A stretch of DNA of 64,000 bases from Ailurus styani. Taxonomy: Eukaryota > Chordata > Mammalia > Carnivora > Ailuridae. The stretch spans positions 226,995 to 290,994 of the forward strand of contig LNAC01001210.1 of assembly GCA_002007465.1 (NCBI GenBank). Reading direction: 5' to 3'. The translations under genes were made by a program, and so were the position numbers. This document shows positions 44,654-57,149 of the stretch, piece after piece (position 1 is the stretch's first letter; the number at the start of each line of letters is the position of its first letter). Under the pieces are notes generated by a model. It had not been told where the DNA came from. It did no database searches and worked only from the letters and a program-made list of their open reading frames with translations.

Positions 44654-45837
44654 TGAATTACATGGTGAGGGATGTGTAGGACTAAGTTTTCAGTCCTATA
44701 AAGGTTTTAGCCAGTCCTTGATCTAAAATATTCATTATTTAAGCCAGGAGTAAATGAGTCATGTGTGCAATAGACTTGTTTCTGGTATTCCCTAAGGCCT
44801 GAGCATTTCAATCTTGAGTGGATCAGACTCTCCCTATCCTCTTGCTTCTAGCCCCTGGTCAGTTTGGAAAGATACCCACCATAATTGGGTCATTTCTGAA
44901 CTCTCCTAAATTAAAATCTTACGAGGCATCTATCCATAACAAGTGGCAGTTTGGGGTCACTAGTGGTTACTCAACTGAATCATCATCTAAGTATTTTATT
45001 TTATTTGCTTTACCAGTTCATTATTTAAATTATTTTTATTCCAAACTTAGCTTAGAGTCTGTCTGAGGCTTGACCACATGTGAAGTTTGACATTTTAAAG
45101 GTCAGCTGGTTTGAGTTATTTGTATGTAAGTCAACAGATTTGTTTTTTCTTTTAAACAGGGAAATGTCTATTGTTTTTTCCACTTTAAAAACTAAATAAA
45201 ACATGCAAATATCTCATGAGCTTTCCTCAGACTTTCCCAGAAAGAGTCTGTATTTGTGCCGAGACAAAACAGAGGGAAGTTTCAAATTCAGATGGTTTGG
45301 AGACGATTCACATTGCAATTGCTCAAGGGTTAGATAAGGGAAAACCTGTAGAAGGAAGACTTCCACTGGCTTAAATGAAGGGAAGAAAATATGATGTCTG
45401 TTACAGCACTCTACAGTATCATAAGCTCCACTGCAGAGCCACATCTGAGACATGACTGGGATAGGATTAATGTAGTAGGATTGTGCTAAAGCTGTTTCTG
45501 GGATATTCTGTTGCTTCTAAGCTTAAACCAGCTCCAGTGTTCCTATCATCTTTTGAGCTTAAGCATTCATGCAAACTGAAGGTAAAAGCTCAGAAGATAA
45601 CATTCTGGAGTATACCACCTTCTCCTATATGTTCTTTCCTCTAAGGCATGGTTCATATGGCAGGGGATGATCTTAGAATGCAAACCAGATCATACACTCC
45701 CTTTCATAAAACTCTCACTTTTTTTCATAGCATGAAAGATTCATGATCTGAAGTCCAGCCTAGAAGGAGGTCTACACAGTAGGTAGAAGTTTAAGGTAGA
45801 AGATGATTTCAATTTGTAAAATGTTGATGGGTAACAA

Positions 45838-46057
45838 AACAATGTTAAGGGGTGCCTAGGTGGCTCAGTCAGTTAAGTGTCTGCCTTCTGCTCAGGTCAT
45901 GATCCCAAGGTCCTGGGATTGAGCCCTGCATAGGGCTTCTGACTCATCGGAGAGCCTGTTTCTCTCTCTCCCTCTGCTGCTCCTCCTGCTTGTGTGTGCT
46001 CTCTCTCTCTGTCAAATAAACAAAATCTTAAAAAAAAAAAACCACAACAATGCCAAG
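45838..46057 (+). mobile_element. CanSINE with target-site duplication
   Basis: Sense CanSINE (about 45850-46040): GGGGTGCCTAGGTGGCTCAG, 'ctgctcaggtcatgatcccaaggtcctggg', CT-rich middle, AAATAAACAAAATC and a long A run. AACAATGTTAAG at 45838-45849 and AACAATGCCAAG at 46046-46057 match at 10 of 12 bases. Confidence 0.94.
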
Positions 46058-46139
46058 ATTAGATTTACTGACTATTCATAAAATAGGCACTGTCAGAAAG
46101 TAAAATATACCAATGAGACCAATGAGATAGAGAGAGGCA

Positions 46140-46262
46140 GGGGTGCCTGGCTGGCTTGGTTGAATGTCCAACTCTTGATTTCAGCTCAATTCTTGATCTC
46201 ATGCGTTCAAGCCCTGTGTTGGGCTCCACACTGGGCGTGGAGCCTACTCTAAAAGGAAAAAA
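46140..46262 (+). mobile_element. Short variant CanSINE
   Basis: About 120 bp in sense: GGGTGCCTGGCTGGCTTGGT, 'gaatgtccaactcttgatttcagctca', 'tcttgatctcatgcgttcaagccctgtgttgggctcc', 'gtggagcctactctaaaa'. It lacks the CT-rich segment and so resembles the short class of the copy at 8.98 kb. It sits within 90 bp of the preceding SINE. Confidence 0.85.
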
Positions 46263-46427
46263 ATATCTGTCAGTTATTTGCATGCGAACAAACCCTGCCT
46301 CCCTGCTCTTCTAAAGATTAGTCGCTCCTCATTAGCATGGAGATGAAAACATTGCTTTACTTTAAGTGATTAAAATCAAACCTGTATCATCAAATTAAAA
46401 AAAAAAGGTCAACTGAATTGAGGGGCA

Positions 46428-46467
46428 TACTAGGGAGGGAGTAGGGGGAGTACTAGGGAGGGAGTAG
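46428..46467. repeat. Short tandem duplication (23-bp period)
   Basis: TACTAGGGAGGGAGTAG occurs at 46428-46444 and exactly again at 46451-46467. A minor local duplication; no function implied. Confidence 0.9.
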
Positions 46468-46789
46468 ACAAGGGACCTTGGCCATTGGTTGGTAGAAAAG
46501 CTGTAATTTAAAAAAGCACCACCATTTAACAGTCTTCTTTTTGTGTCACCCTGGCAGCTTTCATATTGCTACCTCCAAAGCCTTTTCGTTGTAGAATTAA
46601 CAACTATAATTCAGTGTATTACTGGTAGCTTTAAAAAAATGTGGCACTTGGTAAAAAATGTGGTAGAATATGCTCAGGGGAAGGAAGTACTTCTTCTCTC
46701 CCACCTCATTTTAGTCTGGATCCTTTTTGTTTCTCTACCTCATCTATTTTTTTCAGGTACTTTAATTTACCAAGCTGTTACCAGAAACC

Positions 46790-46920
46790 AAGCTATTTCT
46801 GGCCCTGAGACCTTCGCAATAGCTATTCCTTCCACCTGGAATCTCTTCCTCCCTCTATTTGCCTGACCAACTTTTACTAATCCTTTAGAAATCAGTGTAA
46901 TTCAGTGCTCATCAACATGG
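46790..46920 (+). repeat. L2 fragment
   Basis: 'ttccttccacctggaatctcttcctccctctatttgcctgacc' and 'cttttactaatcctttagaaatcagtg' follow the L2 3' order in sense. The 107-codon open frame at 46543-46866 ends inside this L2 and is not a gene. Confidence 0.65.
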
Positions 46921-47039
46921 ACTTCCCATGAGTGATTGAATGAATGAAACATACAGAGAACAATGCAGAATGGTACCTCTCAAAGAACATGTAATACTGT
47001 GAGGGTGATATGTTCTGAATACATGAAAAGTTCATGATA

Positions 47040-48410
47040 GAAGACAGTAAGTTAAGGGAGTTGAGTGCTTAGAAGAGGCAGCGACTGTTTTTAACTAAGG
47101 TTTTATTACAGACTTTACAAAGTAGGGCAGGTTTTGAAGAGAACTTGAAGGATGATAATATTTGTGTAGGTGTGAAGGAGGGGCACAAAAAATGGAAGAA
47201 TTTTTGTGTTTGGGAGAAGTGACTATAGAAGTTGGATTGGAGTGGAGAGACTGATTGGGGAAGGGTAACCTTGAATTTTAGAGGCAGAAGAGACCTTATA
47301 TTCCAACTGAATGCCTACCATGCGTCAATCACGTTAATTTTGCTGAATTTATATTTACTCCAACTATATGAAAACCTTATTACTTATCTTTATATTATAG
47401 ATAAGGAAACAGATTTATAGAGGTTAAGTAATTTCCCCAAGATCACATAATTAACAAGTAGCAGAAACTGGTATTTTAACCCTTTATTGCCTTACTCAGA
47501 GTCCAATATTCTTTCTACTTTCCTGTACCATTTCTTACAGTCCCAAAATAAGAATCTTTGGTGGAAATAGATTGTAGAGGACCTGAATGTGAAATCTGAT
47601 CTTTGTTTTTTAGCCTATAGTACCTATTAAAGATAGTTTGATTGAAGGAATTACATGATGTAAATCATGTTTTCAGAAGATTATTCTGGTAGTCATGTGC
47701 AGAATAGGTGAGAAGTGGGAGAGTCTGTTGACAGATTAGTAAGAGCGATATTGCAGTAGTCAAGGCATGAGATGGCCCTATCTGGAAATTGAAAACATGG
47801 GAAGCAAGTTATGAATATTAGGAAGAGGATCAAGGAAGAATCAACAGTACTTGGTGACGATTAAATATAATGGGCAGGAAAGATAAACCAAGAGTGATTC
47901 CCAGGTTTTGAGCCATCTAGGAGAATGGTTTACCTCTATTAAGAGAGAAAGGGAAACCAGGGATTGACAATGATTTTGAAGAAAATGTAAAGAAACTGGG
48001 TTATTCATATGATGCTAGCAGGACTGTAATTGGAGATGTTCTGCAGGCATCTTAAGAAGATGTGAACTTGAGAGAGAAGTCAGGGCTTGAATGGTTTAAT
48101 TAATAGTTGACTAATAAATAGTATAGCAAATGTCACATAGGAAGATACAATCTCTAGGAGTAGCAGGTTTTTATAGAGACAAGAACAGAGGCCTAGAAAC
48201 AGATCCTTGGGGAATACCAACATCTAGAGGGTAGGGAGGGGGACATGGTACCCGAAATCTAGACAGAAGAGTGATTAGAGGGTGGGAGAACCGGACTAGA
48301 GGAATATTGAGGAGAAGGAAGGTGCTTTAAGAAATCAAGTGTAATTAGTAATATGGCAGTGTCAGATGCTTGATACTTGGAGATAATATGGTATTCATGT
48401 TATTATTTAA
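47040..48410 (+). repeat. Ancient mammalian interspersed repeat, interrupted by a MIR
   Basis: Blocks such as 'agaagattattctggtagtcatgtgcagaataggtg', 'gatattgcagtagtcaaggcatgagatgg', 'gagtgattcccaggttttgagcc', 'agatccttggggaataccaacatctagagg' and 'gcagtgtcagatgcttg' occur in the order of a long, old repeat widespread in mammals. I cannot name the family. A MIR at 47310-47525 interrupts it. Related fragments are at 30.5 and 31.9 kb. Confidence 0.55.
47310..47525 (-). repeat. MIR
   Basis: Antisense MIR: 'gcctaccatgcgtcaatcacg', 'tatagataaggaaacag', GAGGTTAAGTAATTTCCCCA near 47420, 'agatcacataattaacaagtagcagaaactgg' and 'agagtccaatattc'. Confidence 0.82.
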
Positions 48411-51300
48411 ACAATAATCGAGCTATTAGCTGAGAAAAGGGCCAAGATGACAGTAATGCCAAAGAATACCAATCTAATTACAATTTCAATAAACTCATTT
48501 ATATACAATGTATAACAGGTATTTTCCCCCAAAGAGCTTACACATCTGTACAGAAAACTTTAAATATGAATTGCTTATATTACACATTCATGGGAAGAAA
48601 AATAGAAAATAAAACAGACAATTGGGACAGGATAGGCAGTTGAGAGAAGAGCAAAATAAAAATTCAGGAAGGTGATGGTGACAAGTCTCTGGATGGGCAC
48701 TGGGGTGGGGGAAAACTTTTGTATTTTGTGGATTTATTGAGCCATGTCGGTGTTCCTCATTTAGTAATAGGTATGCTCTTCTTAGGTTGTGTGAACATTC
48801 ACCTGTGTTTCCCATTGACTTACATTATAATGTGAAATATTTTATTTCCATCTGGCATTGAATTGATAATAAACCCTGCTGTTCATAATGAGTGTTCTTT
48901 ACTAGGTCATTAACTTTATCTTGACCTTTGGTTCCTAGTTTATAAAGGCATTTCTGAAAACTTTTTCCAGCCTACAGTCTATGGTTCTGTGACTAATGAA
49001 AACTGCCATCATTGCTGTTCTCCACCTAAAGAAACATTTTAACACATCTTTTTAAAAACTCTTTATGTTTCCTTTTAAGTCATGGAATGCCTCTGTTGGG
49101 CAAAAAGTCTACCAGGATCATTTATACCCATACTTCTGTATTTCTTGATGTTTCTACATTTCTAGTCATTCATGTGGCTGGTACATAGAAACCAAGTACA
49201 GAACAAGGCAGCCCAAGAGTGAAATGTGAAGATGAGTAAGATGAAAGGCAGGGACACAGTTTGATACACAAACGCATTCTCAGTGCTGAAAACAAACCAG
49301 CAAAGAAAAGGGACCGGAAGAAAACACTCTACAATGTTAATAGTTGTTCTCTGCAGATGTGGGAATTGTGGTTTGTTTTTCTGTTTTTTTGGACCTCATT
49401 GCCTTTGCCTTTGCCTTTTGTATCATCTAAATTGCCTTTAATTAGCATATTTAACTTTTATAATCATCAAAAAATTATGAAAGTGTCTTGTTAGTTTTTT
49501 TATGCATATCCCAAAGGGCTTTAGCATGATGGAAGTTTAATAAGTCTGTCTTGGTTGTTTATTGATTTATCTTTAATGAAAGTAATGAAAGTCGTGTGCT
49601 GTAGAGAAATCTTATTCTTTGTTGGTCCTGAGGATCCTTAAAGTATTCTACAGGTGGAACTGAGGTGACTTATGTTCCCAATTCAACAGACATTCACACA
49701 GAGTTACCCTCTGTGTAACACAGAGGGGATTTATAAAAATGGGCAAGATTTCCAGGAGCAAACTCCATTTAGGGAAAATGAGAAATGTATATAGCTAACT
49801 ATAATCCGAATTAGATGAATTCATGCTTTATTATAGGTACAAACAAAGTTGTGGGACTACAGACTGGGGTAGTAAAAGGATACATTTTAAACATCCTGTT
49901 TTCTAGTTATATGGTAACTAGTGTCCCCAAATTTATTCATTTTCAATCCACCTTCATAATTTTCCCCTTATCTGCCTATCAGTTTATAGTTGATTCATCT
50001 TTTTAGCTTTAATAATTCAAATAGTTGAATTAAGAAAGTAAATTTTATCTTACTACTATAAATGGAAAACTAGTTCCCTTGCTATAAAAAGAGTAACTAA
50101 AAATAAAGATGGTATAAACAAAATAGTGTTATTAAATTCTGTGTAGGTACCATTGCGTGTTCCTTGGCACTGAGACTGAGTTCCTTATAAAAAGAAAGTT
50201 TAGCAAGTGTTGAAGACGTGCTAATGACATTATAGCAGGGCTCTGGGACTTGCTTCTTAATAAATCAGAAAATCAGAAAAAATGGAATGACTTTCTCAAC
50301 ATGTGATCCAATGCTATTTAATGACCTCTCTTACCATTCATGGTGTTAGTCTCACTTCTTTGGAAGTACTTTGGTGAATCAACAGTCCATATTTTAGGTC
50401 TGATGGATATGATCTTGGTAGAAAAGAAGCATATTTCATGGAAGAAGTGGTGTCTGAGGCTTCTGATTGGTAGAATCTGAGGCTAGGGTATTCCCACGGA
50501 AAAACAGTACACAGAAGCATACTGGTTTCTAATGGTGGCAGTAGAAAGAGGAGGAACACTGGCTTCTATTTTACAGCCCTATTTTTCTGCCCCAGAACTC
50601 TTTTAGTATCTAGAAGTAAGGATGAGCTGAATGGCAGTTTTCCTGTGTTTCTTAGTTGTCTCTATCTATGTGAAGGCCTCCACCCCCAATCCTCTGTGAG
50701 TTGACTCTAGAGTATAAATGCCTCTGCAGATGTGAATAATGGATGCTTTTTTTGAATACAGATGGCATTTATGTACTGAAAATGGACTTCCCTATAAGGT
50801 TTGCTTGAGTTTATCAGCTTCAAGAATACAGCCTTTCAAATGTAGATCATTGAACACATTAGTATCATTTCATGAAACATCTTGGGTACCAGCAGTGCTT
50901 TGATGCTTTGAAATCCAAGATTAATGCTGTTAGTCAAGACAGAAAGTGATAATTCTTTATGTGCTAGACCTTTGAAGAGATACGGGTGTTGGACTTGGCA
51001 GCACATCAGCAGCCACTGGGACTCCTTTCCCACTGGCTGTTTTTTTCAGAGATAATTTTGACAAGAGATTGGAGAGAAGCCCTCTCAGTTCTCTGGGGAA
51101 TGTGAAATTACTAGATTTATAAGATTTACCTTGTTTGCCTTAGAAGAGCCCAACTTTAAGCCTGGTATGAATTGTAATTTGTAGTTGAATGCAAAGCAAT
51201 AATGAAAGGACTCCCTTGGAAAGTGTGAATTCACATCTCATGCTAATATTCAGAAAGCATGATCAATATCCTAGTCATCCTTCTCCCAGAATAATGCTAA
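48411..51300. other. Mostly unique sequence with one hairpin
   Basis: No gene or clear repeat in 2.9 kb. At 49707-49727 CCCTCTGTG, a 3-base loop TAA and CACAGAGGG form a perfect 9-bp stem; there is no T-run after it, and no role is evident. Short open frames here (61-77 codons) have no recognised features. Confidence 0.35.
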
Positions 51301-51309
51301 TAAATATAT

Positions 51310-51530
51310 CGGCTGCCATATTTTTAGTGCTTTTTCTTCTTACTATATGCCAGACACTATTATTTTCACTTCACACACATTATCTTCAATCTTTACATCA
51401 AAAGTAAATATTTGTCTCACTTTCCCATGGAGAGATTGAGGTTCTTATGGAGCTAGCCAAGGTCACATAGCCGGAAGTGGTGCGAGCCAGTACCTCCTCA
51501 CTCTGCCAGTCTGTGTCTTTAAATTTTGTT
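51310..51530 (-). repeat. MIR, antisense
   Basis: 'cttactatatgccagacactattattttc', 'agagattgaggttc' and CCAAGGTCACATAGCCGGAA near 51459 give the antisense MIR order. Confidence 0.83.
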
Positions 51531-51684
51531 CTTAAATTTGATATGATACTCTAGGTTAGCTGTGATAGGAATATAATCCATAGAAATATTATAAACTTTT
51601 AATACTAATATAACTTAATTTTATATTTTCCTCTCTCCTCTTTTCTAAGTCCTGTGTCATATGAGCATCAGAAAAGCATAAGAA

Positions 51685-51920
51685 GCTGGTAGAGCATAGG
51701 GATTAGAGTCAGACAGATCTGGTTTGAGTCCGGCCCCATCACATACTAGTTCTCAGACTTGGCAAAATATTTAATCTCTTTGTGCTCAGTTTCTTTAACT
51801 ATAAATAGGTGTAATAAGAACACCTGTCTCTTGACATTAATAAGGTAATTTAAGTGTTTAGCACATTGCCTAGAATATAGTAAATGCTCAATAGTAGAAG
51901 TGCAAATAATAATCGTAATT
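51685..51920 (+). repeat. MIR, sense
   Basis: 'ggtagagcatagggattagagtcagacagatctggtttgag', 'tctcagacttggcaaaatatttaatctcttt', 'aagtgtttagcacattgcctagaatatagtaaatgctcaatag'. Together with the MIR 150 bp upstream in the opposite direction it forms a tail-to-tail pair. Confidence 0.87.
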
Positions 51921-52135
51921 CTTCATGCATTTAATTGAAGTTTGACTTTTCCTATTGCATCAGCTTCTCTTTTGTTCCACAGTTTTTTGTGTGACCTCAT
52001 TTTCCTTGTATTTTTTTAACTCTATTATTTGTTTGACTAATCCTTGATTTTAACTTGTTCTCTACAATGCCCAGCTAGGTTCTACAAATGCATTAAAAAT
52101 ATGTCACATGTAAATTAATTAGCCTGGTTTAGTTT

Positions 52136-52143
52136 GTGTGTAT

Positions 52144-52176
<33 letters not shown>

Positions 52177-52180
52177 TGAG
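52136..52180. repeat. (GT)n microsatellite
   Basis: TG dinucleotides from about 52145 to 52174 with interruptions at both edges (GTATGAG and GTGAGTGAG). The threonine-histidine run in the reverse frame is a microsatellite translation. Confidence 0.95.
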
Positions 52181-53063
52181 TGACATTTATGGAGACAATG
52201 AAAGACCTCTAAGATATTTGCCTTATAGGGTATTATTTTATTAACAACCCTACTGATCTCCTCTTGGGAATCTAGATCCATCTTTAAACAGCTAAACTTT
52301 CTGGGAGATCTGTGACTCAGATTGTCAAAGCTTACAGAGAGCAAATGCTGGAAGATGAGACAGCCTCTCCAGCTGCTCCCTTTCTTCTCTCTGCAGATGT
52401 GAACTCTTCCCACAAACCCCTATATAAAATGTGGGGGAAACAGAAGGGAAACTGTTGAGCTGTTTATTTTATTGCAAACAAAGGTTAAGAGAGTCTTTTC
52501 TGAATATTTTTCTTGGATGCAGAGAATGAAATCTTATATTACTTGGCCAATTGTTTATTTTGAGGGAATTTAAGATTTAACTACCTTGAATTCTATTTCT
52601 GCTCAGGACATGCCTCCACAATATTCTTAAAACCCAAGCACGCCAATACAACCATTGAGAAAAGTTGCAAAGGAAGTCAGGGGAAGGAGGAGTGAGACTC
52701 AAGAATCAGAAGGCACTTTATTGATGGAACTTGTTGAATGAGAAGACTGCTGAGTGGGCACGTAGTCACCACAAGGAATTTAGATAAATCAGATGTTTGT
52801 TGGTCTCCAGCTAAGATGACCTTATGCATCCTTTTCACACTGAGGACAGCCCTTTGAAGAGGACTGAAAATACTCCAATCTAAATTCATCACTGTGACCT
52901 ATCGTAAGATCTAACATGCCATCTCCTGACTTCATGCTGTAGCACACTTTTCCTCATTTAATTTTTTCAGTGCCCTAGCTTTCTTTTGATTCCAAAATGA
53001 ATGTAGAGTTCATTCCCACTTTGGGGATTTTGCTCTTGTCCTTTTCTCTGATTGAAATGTTCC

Positions 53064-53124
53064 ACATCCACTTCTTTTTTGTTTGTTTGTTTTTTTGTTT
53101 TGTTTTTCTACATCCATTTCTTTT
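53064..53124. repeat. T/G-rich tail-like insertion between 15-bp direct repeats
   Basis: ACATCCACTTCTTTT at 53064-53078 and ACATCCATTTCTTTT at 53110-53124 (one mismatch) enclose only a TTTG/TTTTG run. The flanks together resemble continuous L2-like sequence. This looks like insertion of an A-rich tail alone (reverse strand) with its target duplication. 52181-53063 has no other recognisable element. Confidence 0.8.
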
Positions 53125-53610
53125 CATGGCTGTGTCCTTCTCATCACTGAGGCTTCAGGCCATATGAGGACTTTCCAGAACACCTTCAGCAAGAATGCTG
53201 TATGCCTCCCAATATCTTTTCTCCCTTTCTCCCCTTGTTAGGTGCATTGCCACACAGCCAAATGGCCATATTACCCAGCCTCTCTTTACAACTGGATATT
53301 GTGCTATAACAGTACCTAAAAGGAAAAAGATATGTCCTTCTCTCTCCCTCTTTCCATCTTGTTCCTTAGAATATCAGATGTGGTGACTGGTCTCTAGTAG
53401 CCATCTTGGATCATGGGGGGAAAGGGCACTTACTAGGAATGATGGAGCAGAGATCTGGAAGAACTGAGTTTCTGATGAATTTGAGAGTCTGTCAAGTAGC
53501 CCAGGGTTGTTTAATTCTAGGCTTCTTTTAAATGAGAGAAAAATGAACTTTATCTCCTTTAAGCCACTGCTTCTTAAAATTTCTTTTGTATTATATTCAT
53601 CCAAACCTGT

Positions 53611-53821
53611 ACAAACCAATTTTAAAAACATTTTATTTAATTATTTGACAGAGAGAGCACACAAAGAGGTGAAGGGGCAGAGGTAGAGGGAGAAAAGGAC
53701 TCATTGCTAAGCAAGGAGCCCGATGCAGGGCTTGATCCCAGAACCCCAGGATCATGACCTGAGCCAAAGGCAGATGCTTAACCAACTAAGCCACCCAGGT
53801 GCCCCCCACAATGAATTTAAA
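53611..53821 (-). mobile_element. CanSINE
   Basis: Reverse CanSINE (about 53627-53806) with head ending GCCACCCAGGTGCCCCCC and a diverged GA-rich middle. Flanks ACAAACCAATTTTAAA (53611) and CACAATGAATTTAAA (53807) are a decayed target duplication. One of the older copies in the window. Confidence 0.92.
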
Positions 53822-53929
53822 TATTCCTTCCCTGCCTACACACACTATGCTTTATCATACCATTATTCTCTGATTTGTCTTCTTCATGGAACTTTTTAAC
53901 AATTAGACTGTCTCCTTTCTTTCTTTCTT

Positions 53930-54050
53930 GTTTGTCCCTTCCATCTAGAATGTAAGGTCTGTGGGAGCAGGATCTTATCTTCCTTGTTCATTATGGTGTC
54001 CTCAGATCCAAAACAATGTTTAGTAGGTACTCAATAAAAAAAAAATTGAT
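53930..54050 (+). repeat. L2-like 3' end
   Basis: 'tagaatgtaaggtctgtgggagcaggatcttatc' and 'agtaggtactcaataaa' form the end of an L2-type element. Parts of 53000-53190 may belong to the same L2. 54051-55378 is unique with no supported gene. Confidence 0.7.
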
Positions 54051-55378
54051 ATTGCTGAAATTCTATAGGCTAAAATTCCTCCTACTCATATCAGTATTTT
54101 TCTCTGTGATTCTGGTCCTATAGTTAACCAGTCTTCTTCTCATCACACTTTCTTTCTTTGGATATAGTAATGTACTTAAATAGGTCTTGCTAGCCTTAGA
54201 GTTTTATACATCATTGATACTTTGATCCATTGATATTTAACACTCAATTTAACCTTCATTTCTAATTTTGAGGGAGACATACATTATCATCTCCAAGTAC
54301 TTAAAACAATCAAATTTGAGTTATTTTCAGTTTTACTACAATATAGCCTAAAGTATACATACATTAGAAAGACATAAGGTAGAAAATGCTTGGATTTATG
54401 TAGTACTCGCCTCATACTTACACTGTTGCCTCAAATAGAATGAAAGGTTTTAATTTCATTTATTTCTCACTAATGTGCTAAATGGGACAAGGTTAGTGCT
54501 TTGTAGAACTGTGCTTCCAGGATTCCAGTGGCTACATGTTGCTCATTGGTGTTCAGCTTGTCATCTCTTTGGACTCCATGCAGAAAAACATATGAGATTT
54601 CCTTAAGAGTGATTCAAAGGCAACCACTGGTGATATGAGAAAGTATTTAGATTACTTTGCAAGTAGTGGAAAACCAAGGAACATTTGTTAACTCTGAAAT
54701 ATTTCTAATATGTTAAGGGAGGAAAATGAGGAGCAATCTAGAACCAAATGGTATTAATGCCTATAGGGAATCTGTGAGAAGGGGGATAAAATATGCTGCT
54801 TTGTGCTCATAGACATGAGAATGAAACCTCTGGATCCATAAGAGTCAGGGTGGATTTCGAGGGACAAGAGGTTTCAGGGTTTTGTTGAAAAGAAGATCGG
54901 AGGATTATGAGAGTAGAAGGAAATGTAGAGGGAATGCAAGAGGATATTGTGCCAAGGGCAGACTTGGAGAGTACAGTTATCCCCAGAAGGACTCCTTTAA
55001 TTTAGTGTCCTCAGCTTTCACACAGAGCTGACGCTTAGGGATGCTCAGCAAATGGTAAATTGAGTAGAAGTATAGCCTGTCACCTCTGTGGGCACCATCA
55101 CTGCTATACCTTATCTCCCATTTCAAAATGAAGGAAGCAGTCTCTTTCATTATATTCCTTCAGAGAAATCAGTAGGCTTTCTACACCAAAGTTATAAAAG
55201 TCATAGAAAAATATCTGTACTGAAATCAGTCTGAAGATTTCCTTTCTATTACAAAAAAAAAAATGAAAGCATAGGAAATAAAGAACCTTTGGAAATGTCA
55301 GAACGTAATTTCAACCAGTTGGTAACTTTTAAAACTTGAAGCTCACTGTGTTCTACCTAATGCTGTTAGTGTTGTCAT

Positions 55379-55563
55379 TTTTTTAAAAAAGAATTTATTT
55401 ATTTATTTGACAGAAAGAGAGCACACAAGCAGACTGAATGGCAGGCAGAGGGAGAGGGAGAAGCAGGCTCCTCGCTGGGCAGAGAGCCCAATGTGGGGCC
55501 TGATCCCAGAATCCTGGGATAATGACCTGAACCAAACCAGATGCATAATTGCCATTAAGGCTC
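55379..55563 (-). mobile_element. CanSINE with a damaged head
   Basis: Reverse CanSINE: TTTTTTTAAAAAAGAATTTA, (ATTT)n, GA-rich middle, 'gatcccagaatcctgggataatgacctga'. The head normally reading GAGCCACCCAGGCGCCC has decayed to about 30 poorly matching bases. No target duplication visible. Confidence 0.85.
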
Positions 55564-55669
55564 CCAGTGAAGATTCTTAAGTCTTCCCACTTTCCTGCAC
55601 ATAGCCCTCTGCAAACACTTAGTGCTGTTTTCCTCCATCTTCATGATTCTTCTTAATAATACTGACTAC

Positions 55670-55775
55670 TGCTTATAGAGTGCTTATTATAGATTTGACA
55701 TTATAGTCAGCACTTTGCTAGTATTACATTTTTAATCCTGGCAGAAACCATGTGAATAAGGATCACCCAAGTAAG
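55670..55775 (-). repeat. MIR fragment
   Basis: Antisense MIR start: 'ctactgcttatagagtgcttattatagatttgacattatagtcagcactttgctag'. Confidence 0.65.
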
Positions 55776-56463
55776 TCTAATCTATCTCCCCCAGTTCCTC
55801 AAGCTTCACAATAATCTATCCTTTCCACTTCGTCAGTGTAGAGTTGTGTTCTTTTGCTCTTAACCAAGTGGGCCCACAGGTCTTAAGTAGAACTGGGTGG
55901 GTAATATAGAGTATCACAGTGCACAGTCCTGGGTTGGGAGAGCAGAAGGGACCAAGCTCAGACAGTGTGAACCCGGTTTGGTACAGTATGATGGCTGAGT
56001 TTGCCCACGTCCCTGCTGTAGATAGAAGCATGGTAAGTTAAACTGATATATTATAAGGCAAAAGTTTTGCAGTCACAATGGTGGAACTAGATTGAACATA
56101 TACGTGTGGCCATAAGGCCAAGTCAGCGGGTTCCAGTCACATGGAAAGACAGCTATCCCAAGGCCCCTATGCCAAGGAGATCATCAAATGAATTCTAATT
56201 CCCACTGGTATCTTACAAGTAAAGCCTTTTTTTGTGTGTCTCAGAACTGCCAACTCAATCCTGCTACATGCTATATGTGTAAGAAGTAACCCCCCTGTGC
56301 ACCAGGCATCTTTTTTGGCAAGTAAGTAACAGTACCTTTTTGGGCATCTTTTTTCAACTATGCAATAGTCCCTTGACTTATTTGGAGCTCTGGCAGAAGT
56401 GGGGAGAAGAGAAAGTGTGGGTTGGGTGTTCTAAGTCCACCTTCTTTCTCAGAACTTACTACC

Positions 56464-56860
56464 ACTACTGCTATGGACAGAATTATGTCTCCCCCAAATT
56501 TGTATGTGAAGGTCTAACTCCCAGTATGGTTGTATTTGGAGATAGGGCTTTTAGGAGGTAATTAAGGTTAAATGAGATCATAAGGATGGAGTCCTAATCC
56601 TATAGAATTTGTGGCCTTATCTGAAGCTGAAGAGTCAAGAGATCTCCACATACGAACAATGAGGAAAAGCCATGTGAGGATACAGCAAAAAGGAGCCTCT
56701 CTTCAGGCCAGGAAGAGAGCTCTCACCAGAACGTGACCATGCTGGCACCCTGGTCTTGGACTTCCAGCCTCCCGCACTGTGAGAAAATAAATTTCTGTTG
56801 CGTAAGGCACCCAGTCTGTGGTATTTTGTTATAGCTGTCTGAGTTGATGAATGCAACTAC
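56464..56860 (+). mobile_element. Solo MLT1-type (MaLR) LTR with intact ends
   Basis: The LTR (56469-56855, 387 bp) starts TGCTATGGACAGAATTATGT and ends in CA. It contains 'gtatttggagatagggcttttaggaggtaatta', 'gccatgtgaggatacagc', 'cttggacttccagcctcc' and AATAAATTTCTGTTG as the polyadenylation region. It is flanked on both sides by ACTAC (56464-56468 and 56856-56860), an exact 5-bp target duplication. No internal sequence remains, as expected for recombination between two LTRs. Confidence 0.93.
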
Positions 56861-57087
56861 TTTATTATCAGAGCCTTTGTCCTCAGGTGCAAGTCATTTT
56901 CTTTGGCTAGAGCGGCAGGGATTCTTTCAGTCCTAAAACAAACTGATCAAAGTAATTCAGAGTTGTGAGTGAGTGATAAATTTAACCCGAGGGAGGAAAG
57001 CTTTACCATTTAAAGTGAGGTTTGATGCAACCCATCTCTCTCTCCTTCCCCACTCCCCCGCCTCCAGTCTTGTTCCATTTTGCCAAA

Positions 57088-57089
<2 letters not shown>

Positions 57090-57137
<48 letters not shown>

Positions 57138-57149
57138 GCACACACACAG
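57090..57149. repeat. (CA)n microsatellite
   Basis: About 60 bp of CA dinucleotides with two G interruptions (CACGCACGCAC) near 57132-57140. The Cys-Val and Thr-His runs in overlapping frames (up to 120 codons) come from this repeat and are not genes. 57150-57420 is unassigned. Confidence 0.97.

Noticed and set aside
49707..49727. Perfect 9-bp hairpin as a possible terminator or regulatory RNA
   Set aside because: No T-run, no neighbouring gene and a mammalian context; palindromes of this size arise by chance in 64 kb.
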